Below are positions 10,074 through 21,666 of a DNA stretch of 64,000 nt, piece after piece. The DNA lies in assembly GCA_950295325.1 (NCBI GenBank), contig OX485803.1, forward strand, positions 62,015,554 to 62,079,553. Reading direction: 5' to 3'. The stretch comes from Polytrichum commune (Eukaryota > Streptophyta > Polytrichopsida > Polytrichales > Polytrichaceae). Numbering within the stretch: position 1 is the stretch's first letter; every line of letters begins with the position of its first letter. A program made the position numbers and the translations under genes. The notes under the pieces are model-generated. The model was not told the origin of the DNA and did no database searches. It saw only the letters and a list, made by a program, of their open reading frames with translations.

Positions 10074-12097
10074 GTACCTTAAATGCACGCAATTGTAGCC
10101 AAGCTTACAAGTTCTGCTTTTGCATGGGATTTCAAGGCAACATAACTTAGTAGTTCCACCCTCGCTTGTCCTTTCGGGGAAGACTTGAAAAAGAGGACAC
10201 CCCTTATGCATGGATGGACGGATAGCGGCCGCAACTCCCCATACTTTATCATTCATCCTAAAATATCCGTTCAATTCCAAGGGTACAGGTGGGAACTTGT
10301 CTCCATGTGCCCGAAGTCAAAGCCGGTCAAAGGGTGAAATTACGGGAGAAAGCGCATCCGTATGGGCCACCCCAACTTTTCACACAAGCCCGCCCGCCCG
10401 CCCGCCCACCCGCCCGGCTCATAAACGAAGTTTGAAATCGTTGTTTAATTTTTGGAAATCCCTCCAAAAACCGGATGTTAAAATTTTCACATGTGGGTTT
10501 TGACTCCCCAATTTACGACTTTCATTGTGCACATGGCCATGCTAAGCTCACATACTATTATAAAAGTGGGAAAGCAATGCAAGGGGATGATATTTGTGTG
10601 CCCTTATTTTAGTGAATCCCTTGGGATACGGAACGAGTTATCATCTTCCCTAGCTACCCGCAAGCCCTCTTTAATGCGCCGTCCACTATTTGTCTTGACC
10701 TATAGAAGAAAGTCAAGACGCCTTCGAAATTACACCTACTTTACTTTGTATGTGTGGGTTTGGTTAATCCCAAGCGTGACCAAGAAGTCATTAATGGGGA
10801 GGGGGGGGGGGGGTAGGTTGAATAACTTATAGATGGAGCAACTTTGGAAATGTGTGGGAGGAAGGCAGTTTTTTCAAACTAATTAGATTTATTGTTTCTA
10901 TAGTAGTAGTTGTTGTACTCTTTGATGGCGGTTACTACAAGTTCTACGCTAAATGTTGTAGTTAGTGTCGCCAATTCTAATTTGTCTTGCTCAATATTGC
11001 TCAGTATTGATTGTAAATTGTCTGTATAGTGTCACCAACTCTGACTGTGAACCTAACATTACCGTAGCTCTCCAACAGCTTGGGCAGGAAAAAAATAATT
11101 AATTTTAAAGGTGCCTAAATTTATGGGAAATCGATTTCGTTGAGTGTCTGAAATAAAATAAAATAAAAACATTCAAAGAGTGCCGAAAATCATAATAATG
11201 CAAGTGACGTTCACTGGAACCCAAGAAAGTAGCATCAAATCAAAGCAAAACCCTGACATACGAGTAAAAAACGAACTTTGGGGTAAGGAATGTTGGTTAA
11301 GGGAAGTGTTTAGGTTACTCGTAGCTGCCATAGATGAAATTAGGAAAACCATCCATGAATCATAGAAATGACTTGGATGAATGTCTAACTTATTTTAAAT
11401 TACTTTCATAATCCACCCAATTTTGGGCTGCCTAACTTACTTTCGCACCTTAATTAATTATTAGGCAAAAAGGTGCCCAAGTTGCTAGAGGACTATGGTA
11501 TTTGTCATTCCTTGTTGAAAAAAAATTTGGGCATTATAGATTTACAATTACAGCAGTTACTAAGCAAATTGTCATCCAAATTTCAAGCATCCCTGACAAT
11601 ATTTTACTACGGAAATGTTAGGATGTTGAATATATCAGAAGTAGATGAACTAAAAGTGAGTACTAAGAGTGACAGATTTGTAAACTTTATTCATGAGAAG
11701 TGTCATTAAAAAAAATGGCCATAGTGACATAAAATACCATATGACACGAAAATAGTGTACTATTAAGTGGGAATTTCATCCCTTTGTTGTTTAAGTTCCA
11801 CTCAAGAGTGCGAAGTTGCAGTTGTTAGCCTTCACATGTGAATGTTCTTGTTTTGGAGATCGTTCCTAGATTGGAAGCAAATGAATTTGTGACAAACGTT
11901 GACAAAATCTACACTTAGATTTTACACTATGGATGTGGTCTAAAAACAACCACACATAGAAAAATGACAATGTATTTTGACACCAAGAAAGTCTAAGCTT
12001 TTAAGCAATAAATGAAAGCAAAAAACATTGCTAGAGGACGGCCAACAAGTTCTCGACACATGGTCCAATCTCATCATTTACACATGTTGTCTTCATA
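10074..12097. other. Gene-poor stretch with simple repeats
   Basis: A CCCG/CCCA tandem repeat lies at about 10,388-10,416 and a long G run at about 10,800-10,815. Open frames here (for example 10,210-10,832 and 11,473-11,709) have no recognisable motifs and are not supported as genes. Confidence 0.45.
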
Positions 12098-12485
12098 TAA
12101 ACATGTGGATCTTATGTGGTCACTCTTATTGATTGGAAACCTACATTTGAGTGGTATATGGCTAGGCTTTTAGGTAAGAAAGAACACCAAAATGTTACAT
12201 GCTATCATCATATTGAACTATATGCTTTCTCTCTCTCTCTCTCTACCATTATGGGTTTAATACTCAACAAATTTGGGAGGACCTGTGTGATTAGTTACTT
12301 AAGAAAGAAAGAAAAATCTTCACTTTGACCTCTTATAACTTTTGCGTCTAACTCCGATTTTGAAACTTGAAATGACAGTCTTTGTGATTTGCAAGTTCTA
12401 ACTGGATGAGACAAATCCCAATTGGATCCAATGTCCAAAATTTCATGTGGAGTTGGAAGTGCCCACAATAGGGCCACATACCTTA
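12098..12485 (+). repeat. Dispersed repeat C, copy 1
   Basis: It aligns with about 21,667-22,296 in the same direction and with about 40,024-40,419 inverted. Landmarks: 'ttcactttgacctcttataacttttgc', 'gattttgaaactt', 'ttggaagtgcccaca' and a final GGGCCACATACCTTA. The AAGGTATGTGG-like ends suggest a MITE. A CT microsatellite lies at about 12,227-12,243. Confidence 0.65.
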
Positions 12486-14330
12486 TGTACCTGCTATCAC
12501 ATATGCATAGGGGAATGTCTTGAGGGGAGTGCCTTTAAATTCCATAATGCACAATCCCAAAGGGCATTCCATTGCATGTATGGCATGCATTACATCATGA
12601 AGCATTGTACATGGGGCATTATGCCAGTCATAATACACAATTGTGTGGATTCTTTAAATAATGGACAAATCTTAAAGAGCATAAAAAAGTTACAAGTCTT
12701 TAAGGACTGCTATGAACTCCTTTCTCAATTTGATTTGTGTCGTTTATGTATGAACATAAATAAAAATAAGCTTGCAATGGTCACCACTTTCATTCCCACG
12801 ACATGCACAAGCAATTTCGGTCTCCTCTCTAATATGCCAAGTTTCCACGATCCCCCTTCTAGGTTGTGGGTGATAAACTACACTAAAGAGTCCAGAAAGA
12901 AAAAGAAAAAGAGAAACAATGTCGGGCATGTGTCCAACATGAAGATAACCTGTACACCAAAGAGTCCTATTCACGTGGGTGAAAATTTAGCATGGAAATA
13001 ACTAGCATTGGCAACTCTAATTGTCTAGTATAGGGAGAAATAACGTAGGTCCAAGACCCCACATCTTCTCCTCATTCTTCCTTGAGACTCCCGACCAACA
13101 CCTTACATAAAATAAAATAAAAAATACGCACCTTACATCAAAGTAGCATACAACGAAATGCTCACCCACATCGAATATTATCAACAAAAAGAAAATCAAT
13201 GTGACCTGCACTAATTCGAAACTAGAGATTTGACGTGGGTTGAAAAATTAGTATAGGCTCGAGAGAATTACGGTGGCCCATAGTAATAGGACTACTTAGT
13301 GTAGTTTCATTGGGCTCTGAAAGATCAAAGCGCAAATGGTCTACAGATTTATGATATTATAGAACATCTGAACACGTCAACGTTGGCAATCACTGTGAAA
13401 ACTTTGTGCCTAGTACTGGTGTCGTTGATGAAGATGACCATCTAGAGAAACTAGCACCCATTCCTAGAAAACGGTAGATTGATATTTGGTCACTGCGAAA
13501 ATAAATTAGGTGTAGCGTGATTTGTAGACTTTGAGAGCTTCAAGTTCGTAAAAAGTGAGGTTTAGGAACCATGGAAGTTGTATTGAGGTTGTGTCACCCC
13601 AAACGAATATTGTGCTTCAAGATCTGGACCAAGTATTTGTAACTGGTCACTGATTGTTGTCAATGAAATGCGTTGTTTTAGGGCTGTACACATTTACATC
13701 GGTTGCATTGGTTAGAAGAAAAATAAAATAAAATTGGACAACACAAAGAAATAGCAACAGCGACATCTACAATATGTTTTGATAAATGGGCGAATATCAT
13801 TTGCTTCGAGAAGGAAATGAATGTCAAATAAATATTAAAAACACCAAAAGACGTAGAACACTTTGATTTTAAGTATGCCATGTAACATAAAACTCAATCT
13901 TTCTGCGAGGTCCAGCCCCTGTTGAGGGTTTGTAAATCCCATAACATTGAGGGAGACGATGCATCTAATAAGTTACATGATGCATACCTCAGGGACAGAA
14001 AGGGCTAACTGCAAACCATGCCATATACAACTCAAATATAGGGTGTCCATTAATCGAGAAGAGTGACCACACAAGGCCTGCGTTCCCTATGCTCAGTTTG
14101 TTTCTGGACTAGAACCACCATCACCACCACCACCACCACCACAACCAATTGTAATGAGAAACAAGCGAGTGGAAACGGATAATGTTTGATGGAGGGAATA
14201 AGGGCCGCTTACACCAATGTAGCTGACATGGCGACCTTTGAGGAGAGTATGTAACATTATCCATTTGCTCCCTTGTAGGCTCCATGTCACTCGAATCGGC
14301 TCGGCGGCCACCCGGGAGTGCCTCGATTCA
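12486..14330. other. Gene-poor stretch with dispersed repeat D, copy 2
   Basis: The part at about 13,030-13,300 is the second copy of repeat D (see 410-695). A CAC/ACC trinucleotide repeat lies at about 14,108-14,140. A 184-codon open frame at 12,447-13,001 starts inside repeat C and has no family features, so I do not call it. Confidence 0.5.
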
Positions 14331-14869
14331 CCAATGTAAATTGAACGGAAGTTAAGTTAGACCTTTTCCCTCCAATTTGCAAGAAACTTTAGAGTCCGTA
14401 AGCTGATTAAGTAGAGTTTTGGGTGCCTGATAAGAGTGGGCTCGGATTACGAGGCAGGCTATAATTCTTGGGAATCAAATCCCCGCCAAAGCCTGCAAGG
14501 AGGAAACTAGTATTATAAGGGAGGCAATCTTTTACAGAATAATCCTAGAGTATTTGGAGGGGGACCCCACTGGGATAATGGAACGCAATGATATTTGGAC
14601 ACTTCCGCTGATTGCGCACTAAGTTGGAAAACCTGTCAGAGGGGAGGTTGGAAAACGGAGACAGGATCAAGGAATGGAGGCTCTGGAGTGGTCCGTTTCT
14701 GAACTTCCATTCGCGTCAAGCTTTTACGATTCCCTTGCTCCTGACACATCCCCATTGTCGCTGTGCTGAACTGTTCTCGGAAAAAAAGAATTTTCATCCT
14801 TCATCTTCACCCTACCTTCGCTGCAGAATCACACAACTAGGTCGGTCGACCTGCGACCCGGTCCCCACC

Positions 14870-15013
14870 ATGCAAATTGTAACCAGAGGGTTTTATCAGG
14901 CCGTCTCCATGGGAGTCAAATCTCCATACAAATGGATCCTACTCTACTCTAGGAGCCTAGACTTTAGAAAGCCATTGCTGAAAGCACTCTGGAACCACGA
15001 GGACCCAAGATGA
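14870..15013 (+). CDS. Candidate 47-residue small protein
   Basis: I do not recognise this ORF. It starts at an ATG in a good plant context (CCCACCATGC) and encodes a basic peptide with no clear membrane helix, containing 'GVKSPYKWILLYSRSLDF'. The frame is open upstream to about 14,612 but without an ATG. A pyrimidine-rich stretch at about 14,797-14,830 followed by CTGCAG could be a 3' splice site, which would make this a terminal exon. It converges on the cyclophilin gene, ending about 130 bp from that gene's likely poly(A) signal. It may be a real short gene, part of a longer spliced gene, or chance. Confidence 0.3.
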   Translation: MQIVTRGFYQAVSMGVKSPYKWILLYSRSLDFRKPLLKALWNHEDPR

Positions 15014-15119
15014 CCGGCCGGCCAGATTTTGATGCTGAAATGCACATCTGTTATTGATGAGATATTTTCCTTTCACTTGAATTCGAGGGTGCTTGCTATA
15101 ACTTAAAGACTCAGTAGTC

Positions 15120-15919
15120 CTTCTAGCATTGAAAAGCACAACACTTTATTTCTTGTGGTTGACCTTCAGAGTTGAAGGTACTCAGTAGGAGTTGAGGTAG
15201 TGTAAATGACCACCAAAAGTGTTCAAAATTGGACTGTGCAGCCGCAGGCCGTAGGCTAAAAAAAAGGTGCCAAGAAATTCAATGAATTATGGAATGGTCT
15301 AATTAAAGGAAGGTGCAGTAACTTAATTCAACGAAATGGCAAGTGACCAAGTGTGAGAATGTCATACTGTGTGACCTCATCTTTGAACTGTACTTGATAA
15401 ATGTGTACTCCTTCTTCAGACCTCGTGTGCAAATCCCTGTGCTCATAGATGCCTTTCACCAAAAAGCAGATTAAAAACACAGTGATGACAGATCTGTCTC
15501 TGCATTCGTAAACAGAATACCAGTTCCCTAAATCAAAGAAAAGTCCTGTGATGCGTGAACCTAGTCTCAATAGAACACTGAGGCAAAGCTGACACTTCCA
15601 TAAGCTCGCAGATGTTCTGGTTTTCTCAATGTACCATGTGGACCTGTATACATGAGACAGACAAATTCAGTGCGACTCTGGCAACAAATTTCTACAGCAA
15701 TTTCCAAGAACCAACTCTTAATTTTTGGTTGGTAATATAGACATTTTCTACCAAATTCCTATGTTATAATGCTTTTCCATTATATCTCAAGGATCCCTAA
15801 ATGCACAGATCTAAGATGCCACAGCACATCCTCCTTCAAATTGGGTTTTCCTCCTGAGCCTCTTCAGTACTGAACCTGTTTTGAATGCAGACGTAACCCT
15901 CTCAACAACGTTGTCTAAT
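15120..15919 (-). other. Probable 3' UTR of the cyclophilin gene
   Basis: Downstream of the stop codon the minus strand has no coding signal. An AATAAA (15,145-15,150, read on the minus strand) is the best canonical poly(A) signal and would give a UTR of roughly 800 nt. Nearer non-canonical signals are possible. Open frames here are short and unsupported. Confidence 0.4.
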
Positions 15920-18900
15920 TCACGGCAGACCAGGGGCCAATTGCGTTCTTGCTGTATTATATAATCCGCAGCTCTTGATGACAACAGCTTTCAAAGGCTT
16001 GTCCCACAGAGCGCGGGCATTGGCAGCACGGTCGTCCCCAAGAAACTCAGCAATGTCATTAAATTGACGAATGCGGCTACTTGGTCTGTAGGTGGGCTGT
16101 GTTGATACTGCAGCCACGACATCCATACCTATGATCCAGCAACAACAAATCCATGAAGACAATGAAATGTCAATCTGAACCACGTGAGATAGTTTGTGAC
16201 TAAAGCTCATGTTTGCAAGGCAACGTGATAAACTAGAGACTTTAAATCATTTCACATTCTATTGAGTTCAAAGTTATGTCTATTCTAAAGCTTCGTAACT
16301 TCCTTGGCCAAACAGCACCAAGGTCCTGTCACTATGATGCTCTACAGTCATTGATCATTGCAAGGTTGTACATGCGATGCCGTTCCTGAACACAATTTGT
16401 GATGAAGATTGAACTGTTTCCTGGGCACATGAAGGGACATGAGAATGAAACTGACCTTCAAGAACTGTACCAAAGACGATGTTTCCATTGTCCAGTTGAG
16501 GTGCAGGTCCAGGGCCTGCCAACAGATATTAGCTCTCACATCAAACAGACCAGAAACACTCATATGGGTTTCAATCATAGCCATGTTCTCTCAAGGAATG
16601 AAAGATGTGAATGCTGATATCAAACGATGGACATGAATGATAGCATCAAACGAGGTTTCTTCAATCGCTTACCAGTGGTTATGAGAAACTCCACATTTCG
16701 GTAGTCTGGGCTCAGTTTTATTGCATCGTCATCATCATTCTCAGAAAGGCAGAGAGAAACAGTGCCAGGTCTCGTATGTCTTAGCTTAAAAGAATTAACG
16801 CTTATGAGTTCCTGATTCCTGTCCAGATTAGCTGGGATGGGAACTTCTCCTTTGTCCTTGGAGCCTTGTCGTCCCGCTTGGATGTATTGGCCTTGAAGGA
16901 CTCGGTTAAAGATGGTCCCCTCATACGAAGAACCCGCTTTACCTGTGCACATTTCTTTGAAATTTCTTACCGTCTGTGGCACCTGAGATCGCAGAAATGC
17001 TCAATGTGAGAGAAGGACTAGTGCTTTACCCCGTACAGGATAATATAAACAGGTATAAAAAAGCCATATTCAACTCTTAAATCATACCTGAGCTATGGTA
17101 GGAAAAAGAGACTAAAAGCCACAGCATAAGGGAAGTCCAAACTCGGAACATGGCCAGTATTCATACAGTCGAAGGTGAAAACAGACGGTCATTACAAGTA
17201 CAAGATTAAGAAAGATAACAGACCTGCTTACCATACAAGCCTATCACAATGCGTCCCAGGTCCTCCCCATCCATGCAGATCACCGACCTGTTTCCAAGAG
17301 TTCGATCAGACCTGGCTAGGCTTGGACACATCATAAGATCAAAATAGACGCGATCTGTTATTGTTGTATCTGCAGCTGGTGAGCCAACCTCCTGTTCGAC
17401 CCATCCATTAAATCTGAATGAGATTCGGTAGTCTATATCAGTGTTGGTCTGGTATCATCTTTAAGAGAATACCAGTACGGTCATGGTATGCAATGTTTGA
17501 GGATAAATACTAAAAGCAATAGTATGGTAAAATAAAATAAAAATCAATAATGATGTGTGCAACAATAATTGGAAATCTACAATTTGGTAAGGGTATTTAT
17601 AGAGTCTTCATATTGTGCCAATACCAATATTATTATGGTATAGAATATGCTCTACAATACATGCATTAAAGAGAACAATTTATTATAAATAGATAAAAAG
17701 TCATGAAGGAATCATACATAATGTAAAACCTCCTGCGGGAAACTCGGGCCTTCCTAAAGATTACCCAATGATCTCATATTGTCCTCCTCTACAATCCTCA
17801 TAATTCTCCGAATTGGTATGGGAAGTCCCTCTCAATCCCAACAACATACTAGTAGGTTTTAAAAAGGGTTCTCGACTCCCATGTACCCACCACTAGGGTT
17901 TACGACAAGAATCTACATGACACCTACCCTCAGGTATGGTCGCCTAAACCCGAACCAACATACTTGGGTTACACCTTTATACCGGTTCGAAATTGGTCAA
18001 TGTTGGACTAGTATAAAGGTGAAAAGCATGGCATAAAATACCAAAATTTCGGATGATATCAAAGAACCCACCCATCGGCATCAAATTTATAGTACCATTC
18101 AATTATTGATATTTGGTGAGGATCTCAAGATGAGAGAATCTTTGTGTACTCGAGTTATTATTTGAGTCATTTCCTGGATATGAAGTTTTTTGCATGGTAT
18201 ATAGACCCAAATGACATCCCAAACAAAATTATGGCATAAGAAAAGGTGAAATCCTCATTATAGATTCCCAAATGGTATAAACTGGACAAAATAGACGATA
18301 CTAGTCCAACACTGGAATAAATCTTGCAGGCTCTTTGATGTTGATTATTTATACCATGCATCCTCCTATACATACCAGACCAACATTGGTCTATACCCTC
18401 GCATTTACTAGTGATAAACGTATCTAGATCCAAATTTCATCCACAACAAGAGTCGCTCCCAGGCACAGCATTCTAAGTCGAAGGAAGGAAAACATAGACT
18501 ACATCAAATTCCTGATCCCTTCATGGCTACAGGTCTGCCATTGAAGACAGAAACTAAGGTTTCCAAACCTATTTTCGTATATGTGAGCCCCACATGAGTC
18601 CAATAACATGTAAGGCGTTTGTATTCGCTCTTCGATTAGCTTTCTCCATGTGGAATATTCTCAGAATGAAAATAAAAATGCAAGCGGAATTTCAAACAGA
18701 TTAAGTCATTGATCATTGTTCCTTCCTCTCATGAATATGAAACCTTTAAAACCTCCTACCGCCGCTATTGATTTCAAACAATTGTTGTGTTGCACTATTT
18801 AAGAATTTGTTATAACGGACAGTGCTCACTCAGACAGCAGCCACGCAGCACACACCGCTAAACATCTTTTTGTCCAACAAATTTATCGTCAGGTCTCCAG

Positions 18901-19497
18901 TAACTTAGCTCAACATCTAAGGTGTGATTGGAGAAGATTCTCGAGCGATCTCCAGAGTTGACCAAAAGAAGTACCGGTCGCACAATCCAAGTACTTACTG
19001 TCCGATCACAACATTATCCAGACCAAATTTGCAGATACACATAGATTCACCAGCGGTCACCGAAATTAAATTTGAGATTAACTCATTTGGAAGCTGGCAT
19101 TGTCCAGAAAGTGCACGTAACTTAGAGGTGTTGCAGCGAGACGAGGCTGAGAGTAAAGAAGAGGAGCCAGTACCTGGCTATCAGCATACGCAGGCAACGC
19201 GGCTCCGGCTGCGGCGATCGCTGCGCCCGACGCTAGGAGGACCTGACGCCGACTGGCTGAACGATAATCCTGAGAAGGAATACAAGTGGCGCTAACCTCG
19301 GATTCGGCGGAATGAGGCAAGGAACAACTACATTGCAAGCGAATGATAGACTGCGGCTGGCCGGGCGGTAAACTCGCGTTGCGGTTGCGCGGTTGCGGCT
19401 GCGGCAGTCGCAGTAGCTGGCTCGGCCGGTCGGGCATGGAGAGATGCATCAGAGAAGACGTCATCGGCCCGCAGGTGTGGCAACGTGGGCCCGCCAT
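15920..19497 (-). CDS. Thylakoid-lumen cyclophilin-like protein (CYP26-2/CYP28 group), five exons
   Basis: Exons on the minus strand: 19,497-19,174; 17,391-17,224; 16,982-16,673; 16,515-16,456; 16,128-15,920. They total 1,071 nt, 356 residues plus stop, and all introns are GT-AG. Exon 1 encodes a chloroplast transit region followed by a twin-arginine signal: RR at residues 83-84, an Ala-rich core, and an AYA cleavage site at 103-105. This predicts Tat export to the thylakoid lumen. Exons 2-5 encode the cyclophilin fold, with landmarks ITDRVYFD, GLYGKQVPQTVRNFK, GRQGSKDKGEV, SLSENDDDD-like acidic loop, VEFLITTG, GNIVFGTVLEGMDVV and RQFNDIAEFLGDDRAANAR. These are diagnostic of the plant CYP26-2/CYP28 lumenal group; I cannot choose between the two. 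Canonical cyclophilins are peptidyl-prolyl isomerases; by my alignment several catalytic positions differ here. The exon 2 acceptor (GAACAG before GAGGTT) was chosen because the nearer CATTCAG would hit a stop. Confidence 0.88.
17439..18388. mobile_element. hAT-type element in cyclophilin intron 1
   Basis: A 950-bp element has inverted ends CAGTGTTGGTCTGGTAT (left) and CAATGTTGGTCTGGTAT (reverse complement of right). It is flanked by GTCTATAT (17,431-17,438) and GTCTATAC (18,389-18,396), an 8-bp target duplication with one mismatch, as expected for hAT. It sits about 46 nt upstream, in the gene's sense, of the exon 2 acceptor. No transposase ORF is visible, so it is non-autonomous. Confidence 0.85.
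17998..18314. mobile_element. Related hAT-like unit nested in the intron element
   Basis: A second pair of similar ends occurs inside: CAATGTTGGACTAGTAT at left and CAGTGTTGGACTAGTAT as reverse complement of the right end. The unit is about 317 bp. The flanks do not give an 8-bp duplication, so it could be a nested insertion with eroded flanks or an internal duplication of the outer ends. Confidence 0.5.
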
Positions 19498-19499
19498 AG

Positions 19500-20020
19500 C
19501 CTCTTCAATAAGTAGAACCTCAACTGCCTTCTACCAGATATCAATCAACACATAAATTCAAATCACAGCTCCCTCCGCCTCCTAGTAAGTACTTTTTTTA
19601 CTTCAATACTGCGGAGGAGAAGACGAAGAAGAAGAAGATAGCCTCCTCTTCCTGATATCAATCAACACAAAATTCGATTCACAGCGGAATCGTCCTTCGC
19701 CTCCTACTTCATTACTTCAACACTGCGGAGGAGGAGGAGAAGAGCAATAAAGCCTCCTCTTCCAACCAGACCTCCACTTCTTTCTACCAGATATCAATCA
19801 ACACAAATTCGACTTACAGAAGAAGTTCCCTCCGCCTCCAGCTCTATTTGATTCAGTACTACGAAGAAGAAGAAGCCTCCTCTTCCAACCAAACCTCTGC
19901 TGATTTCTACCAGATATCAATCAATACACAATTCGATTCACCGAAGATTACCCGTCCCCGTCCTACTCTTTCTAGTTCAATAATGCGGAGTAGTTGAGAA
20001 GAAGATGTCCTGCTCTCCTC
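19500..20020. repeat. Tandem repeat of about 117-136 bp, four units, upstream of the cyclophilin gene
   Basis: A GATATCAATCAA core recurs at about 19,537, 19,654, 19,790 and 19,913. Each unit also has an 'attcgattcacag'-like stretch, a TCCGCCTCC-like stretch, a GCGGAGGAG/GAAGAAGAAG purine block and GCCTCCTCTTCC. Units are imperfect. The array starts about 40 bp upstream of the start codon, so it forms the 5' leader and/or core promoter. Confidence 0.8.
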
Positions 20021-20195
20021 CTCGAAAATGTATCCAGATTCGTCCGAGAAACGATCAATTTCAAATCAAATTCACAGAAAAAAATTATTTCCACGTGCTA
20101 CTCCCTCACAGTTCAATTGCAAGGACGAGAAGAAAGAGAAGCAAGAAAACAAATGACCATGGCGATGGCTAGGATGAGCTGGGAGCCTGTGCAAC

Positions 20196-20241
20196 GCGAG
20201 CTAGAGAGAGAGAGAGCGAGAGAGAGAGAGAGAGAGAGGCG
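20196..20241 (+). repeat. GA microsatellite
   Basis: An almost uninterrupted GA repeat lies about 700 bp upstream of the cyclophilin start. Confidence 0.9.
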
Positions 20242-20610
20242 GGGAAGAAGACAAAGAAGAAGAGGAATTCATCCATGATATTCGTTCAAGTAACGGAATG
20301 CATCCCACAAGGAAGTGAAGGGAGGCGATGAAGATTGGATTTGTCATCCTTCACAGAGGCGGAGGGGGATAAGACATTCGAAGGGATTAGGTATTTCATC
20401 TATCAAAGTTCAGATCAGCTGTGCGACGTCATCCGGCTTGTTGCAAGGGGATTGGCTAGCTGACTCCCACATGTCAATCTCTTAAAGAGTTTGTGGTTAT
20501 GGTGGGACCCATGGCCATGCAATGCTTTGCAATTGTGAGTAAATTGCCCTTCTGTAATAATGTTCAATATAGTAGAGTATTCATAAAGTCTATGAAAGAG
20601 GGGTGAAACC
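20242..20610. other. Intergenic stretch
   Basis: No gene or clear repeat seen; likely distal promoter sequence of the cyclophilin gene. Confidence 0.35.
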
Positions 20611-21290
20611 ATGGGTTTCATCCTTCTTTGAGAAGGCTCTCTTTCAAGAGTTTGTTTGCTTTGAGAGAATTTTATTAGGATCTAAAGTAGGACCCACCAT
20701 CCTAAATTTTGGATTGACCTATGGAAGGCTAGCTTGGCCCACCCATTCAATAACTTGAGCTAGAGAGCTAGTCTTCAATAACCCAACATTATTCTTTGTG
20801 TATGGTATAGTAGAGGCACCCATAACTATCACTTAAGGAGATTCTCTGCCAGATCTGGAGAAGTAGAAGACGGTGTGAATTTTTCCCCGTGCATGAAGAT
20901 AGAAATCAAGAGGACTGCAAGTATTTGGTAATTTTATTTCTTAAGTTGAATTTTTGAAGCCAAAAGTTGGCCCGAACTATTACGTACCAATGTCAATAGT
21001 GTGTTATAACCGCTTGTTTTGAGATGAATTCTTTCTCAATTTAGCACTCAAAACCATGAACATGTGTCATGGCACTATCGATTCCGGCTTGATCAAAATT
21101 CAAGTCTAGCCTTATCGGGACTTGAGTTCCCCATAAATTCCCGATGGGATCCTGATCGGGAATAGGTGGTTCGACTTTAATTTAAAGCATTGAGAAAACT
21201 TGCATGACTTTGTGTTCATTCTCATAAACTCAAGGTTTGGGACTAAACCCACGGTTTCATCTCCTTTACTTTACAAATAACTCTATTATA
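20611..21290 (+). repeat. Dispersed repeat E, copy 1
   Basis: Two blocks (about 20,611-20,835 and 21,185-21,290) match 39,167-39,450 and 39,680-39,800 in the same order and orientation, for example 'gggtttcatccttctttgag', 'ttaggatctaaagtagg', 'ctttgtgtatgg' and 'ctcataaactcaaggtt'. The middle differs: here it is unrelated sequence, while the other copy holds repeat A. Confidence 0.65.
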
Positions 21291-21666
21291 TATAAGGTAT
21301 GTGGGTGTTCATTGGTTACTTTTCTTGAACAGACACCTTATATTTGATTGTTCATGGTTCAATGAGGATCAAAAAAAAAATACCGTAATGACATGCGTTT
21401 GAAAGAGATCGCACGTGTCTTCAAATCTCATAAACTATTCCACACTCAATAGTGAACATAATTGGGAGGACTATGTAGTCAGTTACAGAATCAACAAACA
21501 TGTACGTCTGATAATCATAACTAAATCGGAAGAGGTCTAATTTTTATTATGCTTTGTGTTGATGTTTCATTGTACATTTGCTAATGGAACACAAGTTTTG
21601 TTCTATAAATGCACTTGGTAGAAGTTGGAGAACATGGAAAATGAACCACGTAACACCCACATATGT

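Noticed and set aside
10210-10832. Two adjacent plus-strand open frames of about 100 codons
   Set aside because: They cross a CCCG tandem repeat and a G run and show no protein-family features.
12447-13001. 184-codon plus-strand open frame
   Set aside because: It begins inside repeat C, has a non-uniform composition, no motif and no conserved neighbour.
17392-17420. Alternative exon 2 acceptor at CATTCAG in the cyclophilin gene
   Set aside because: In the phase set by exon 1 it gives an immediate stop, while GAACAG keeps the frame and fits the family.
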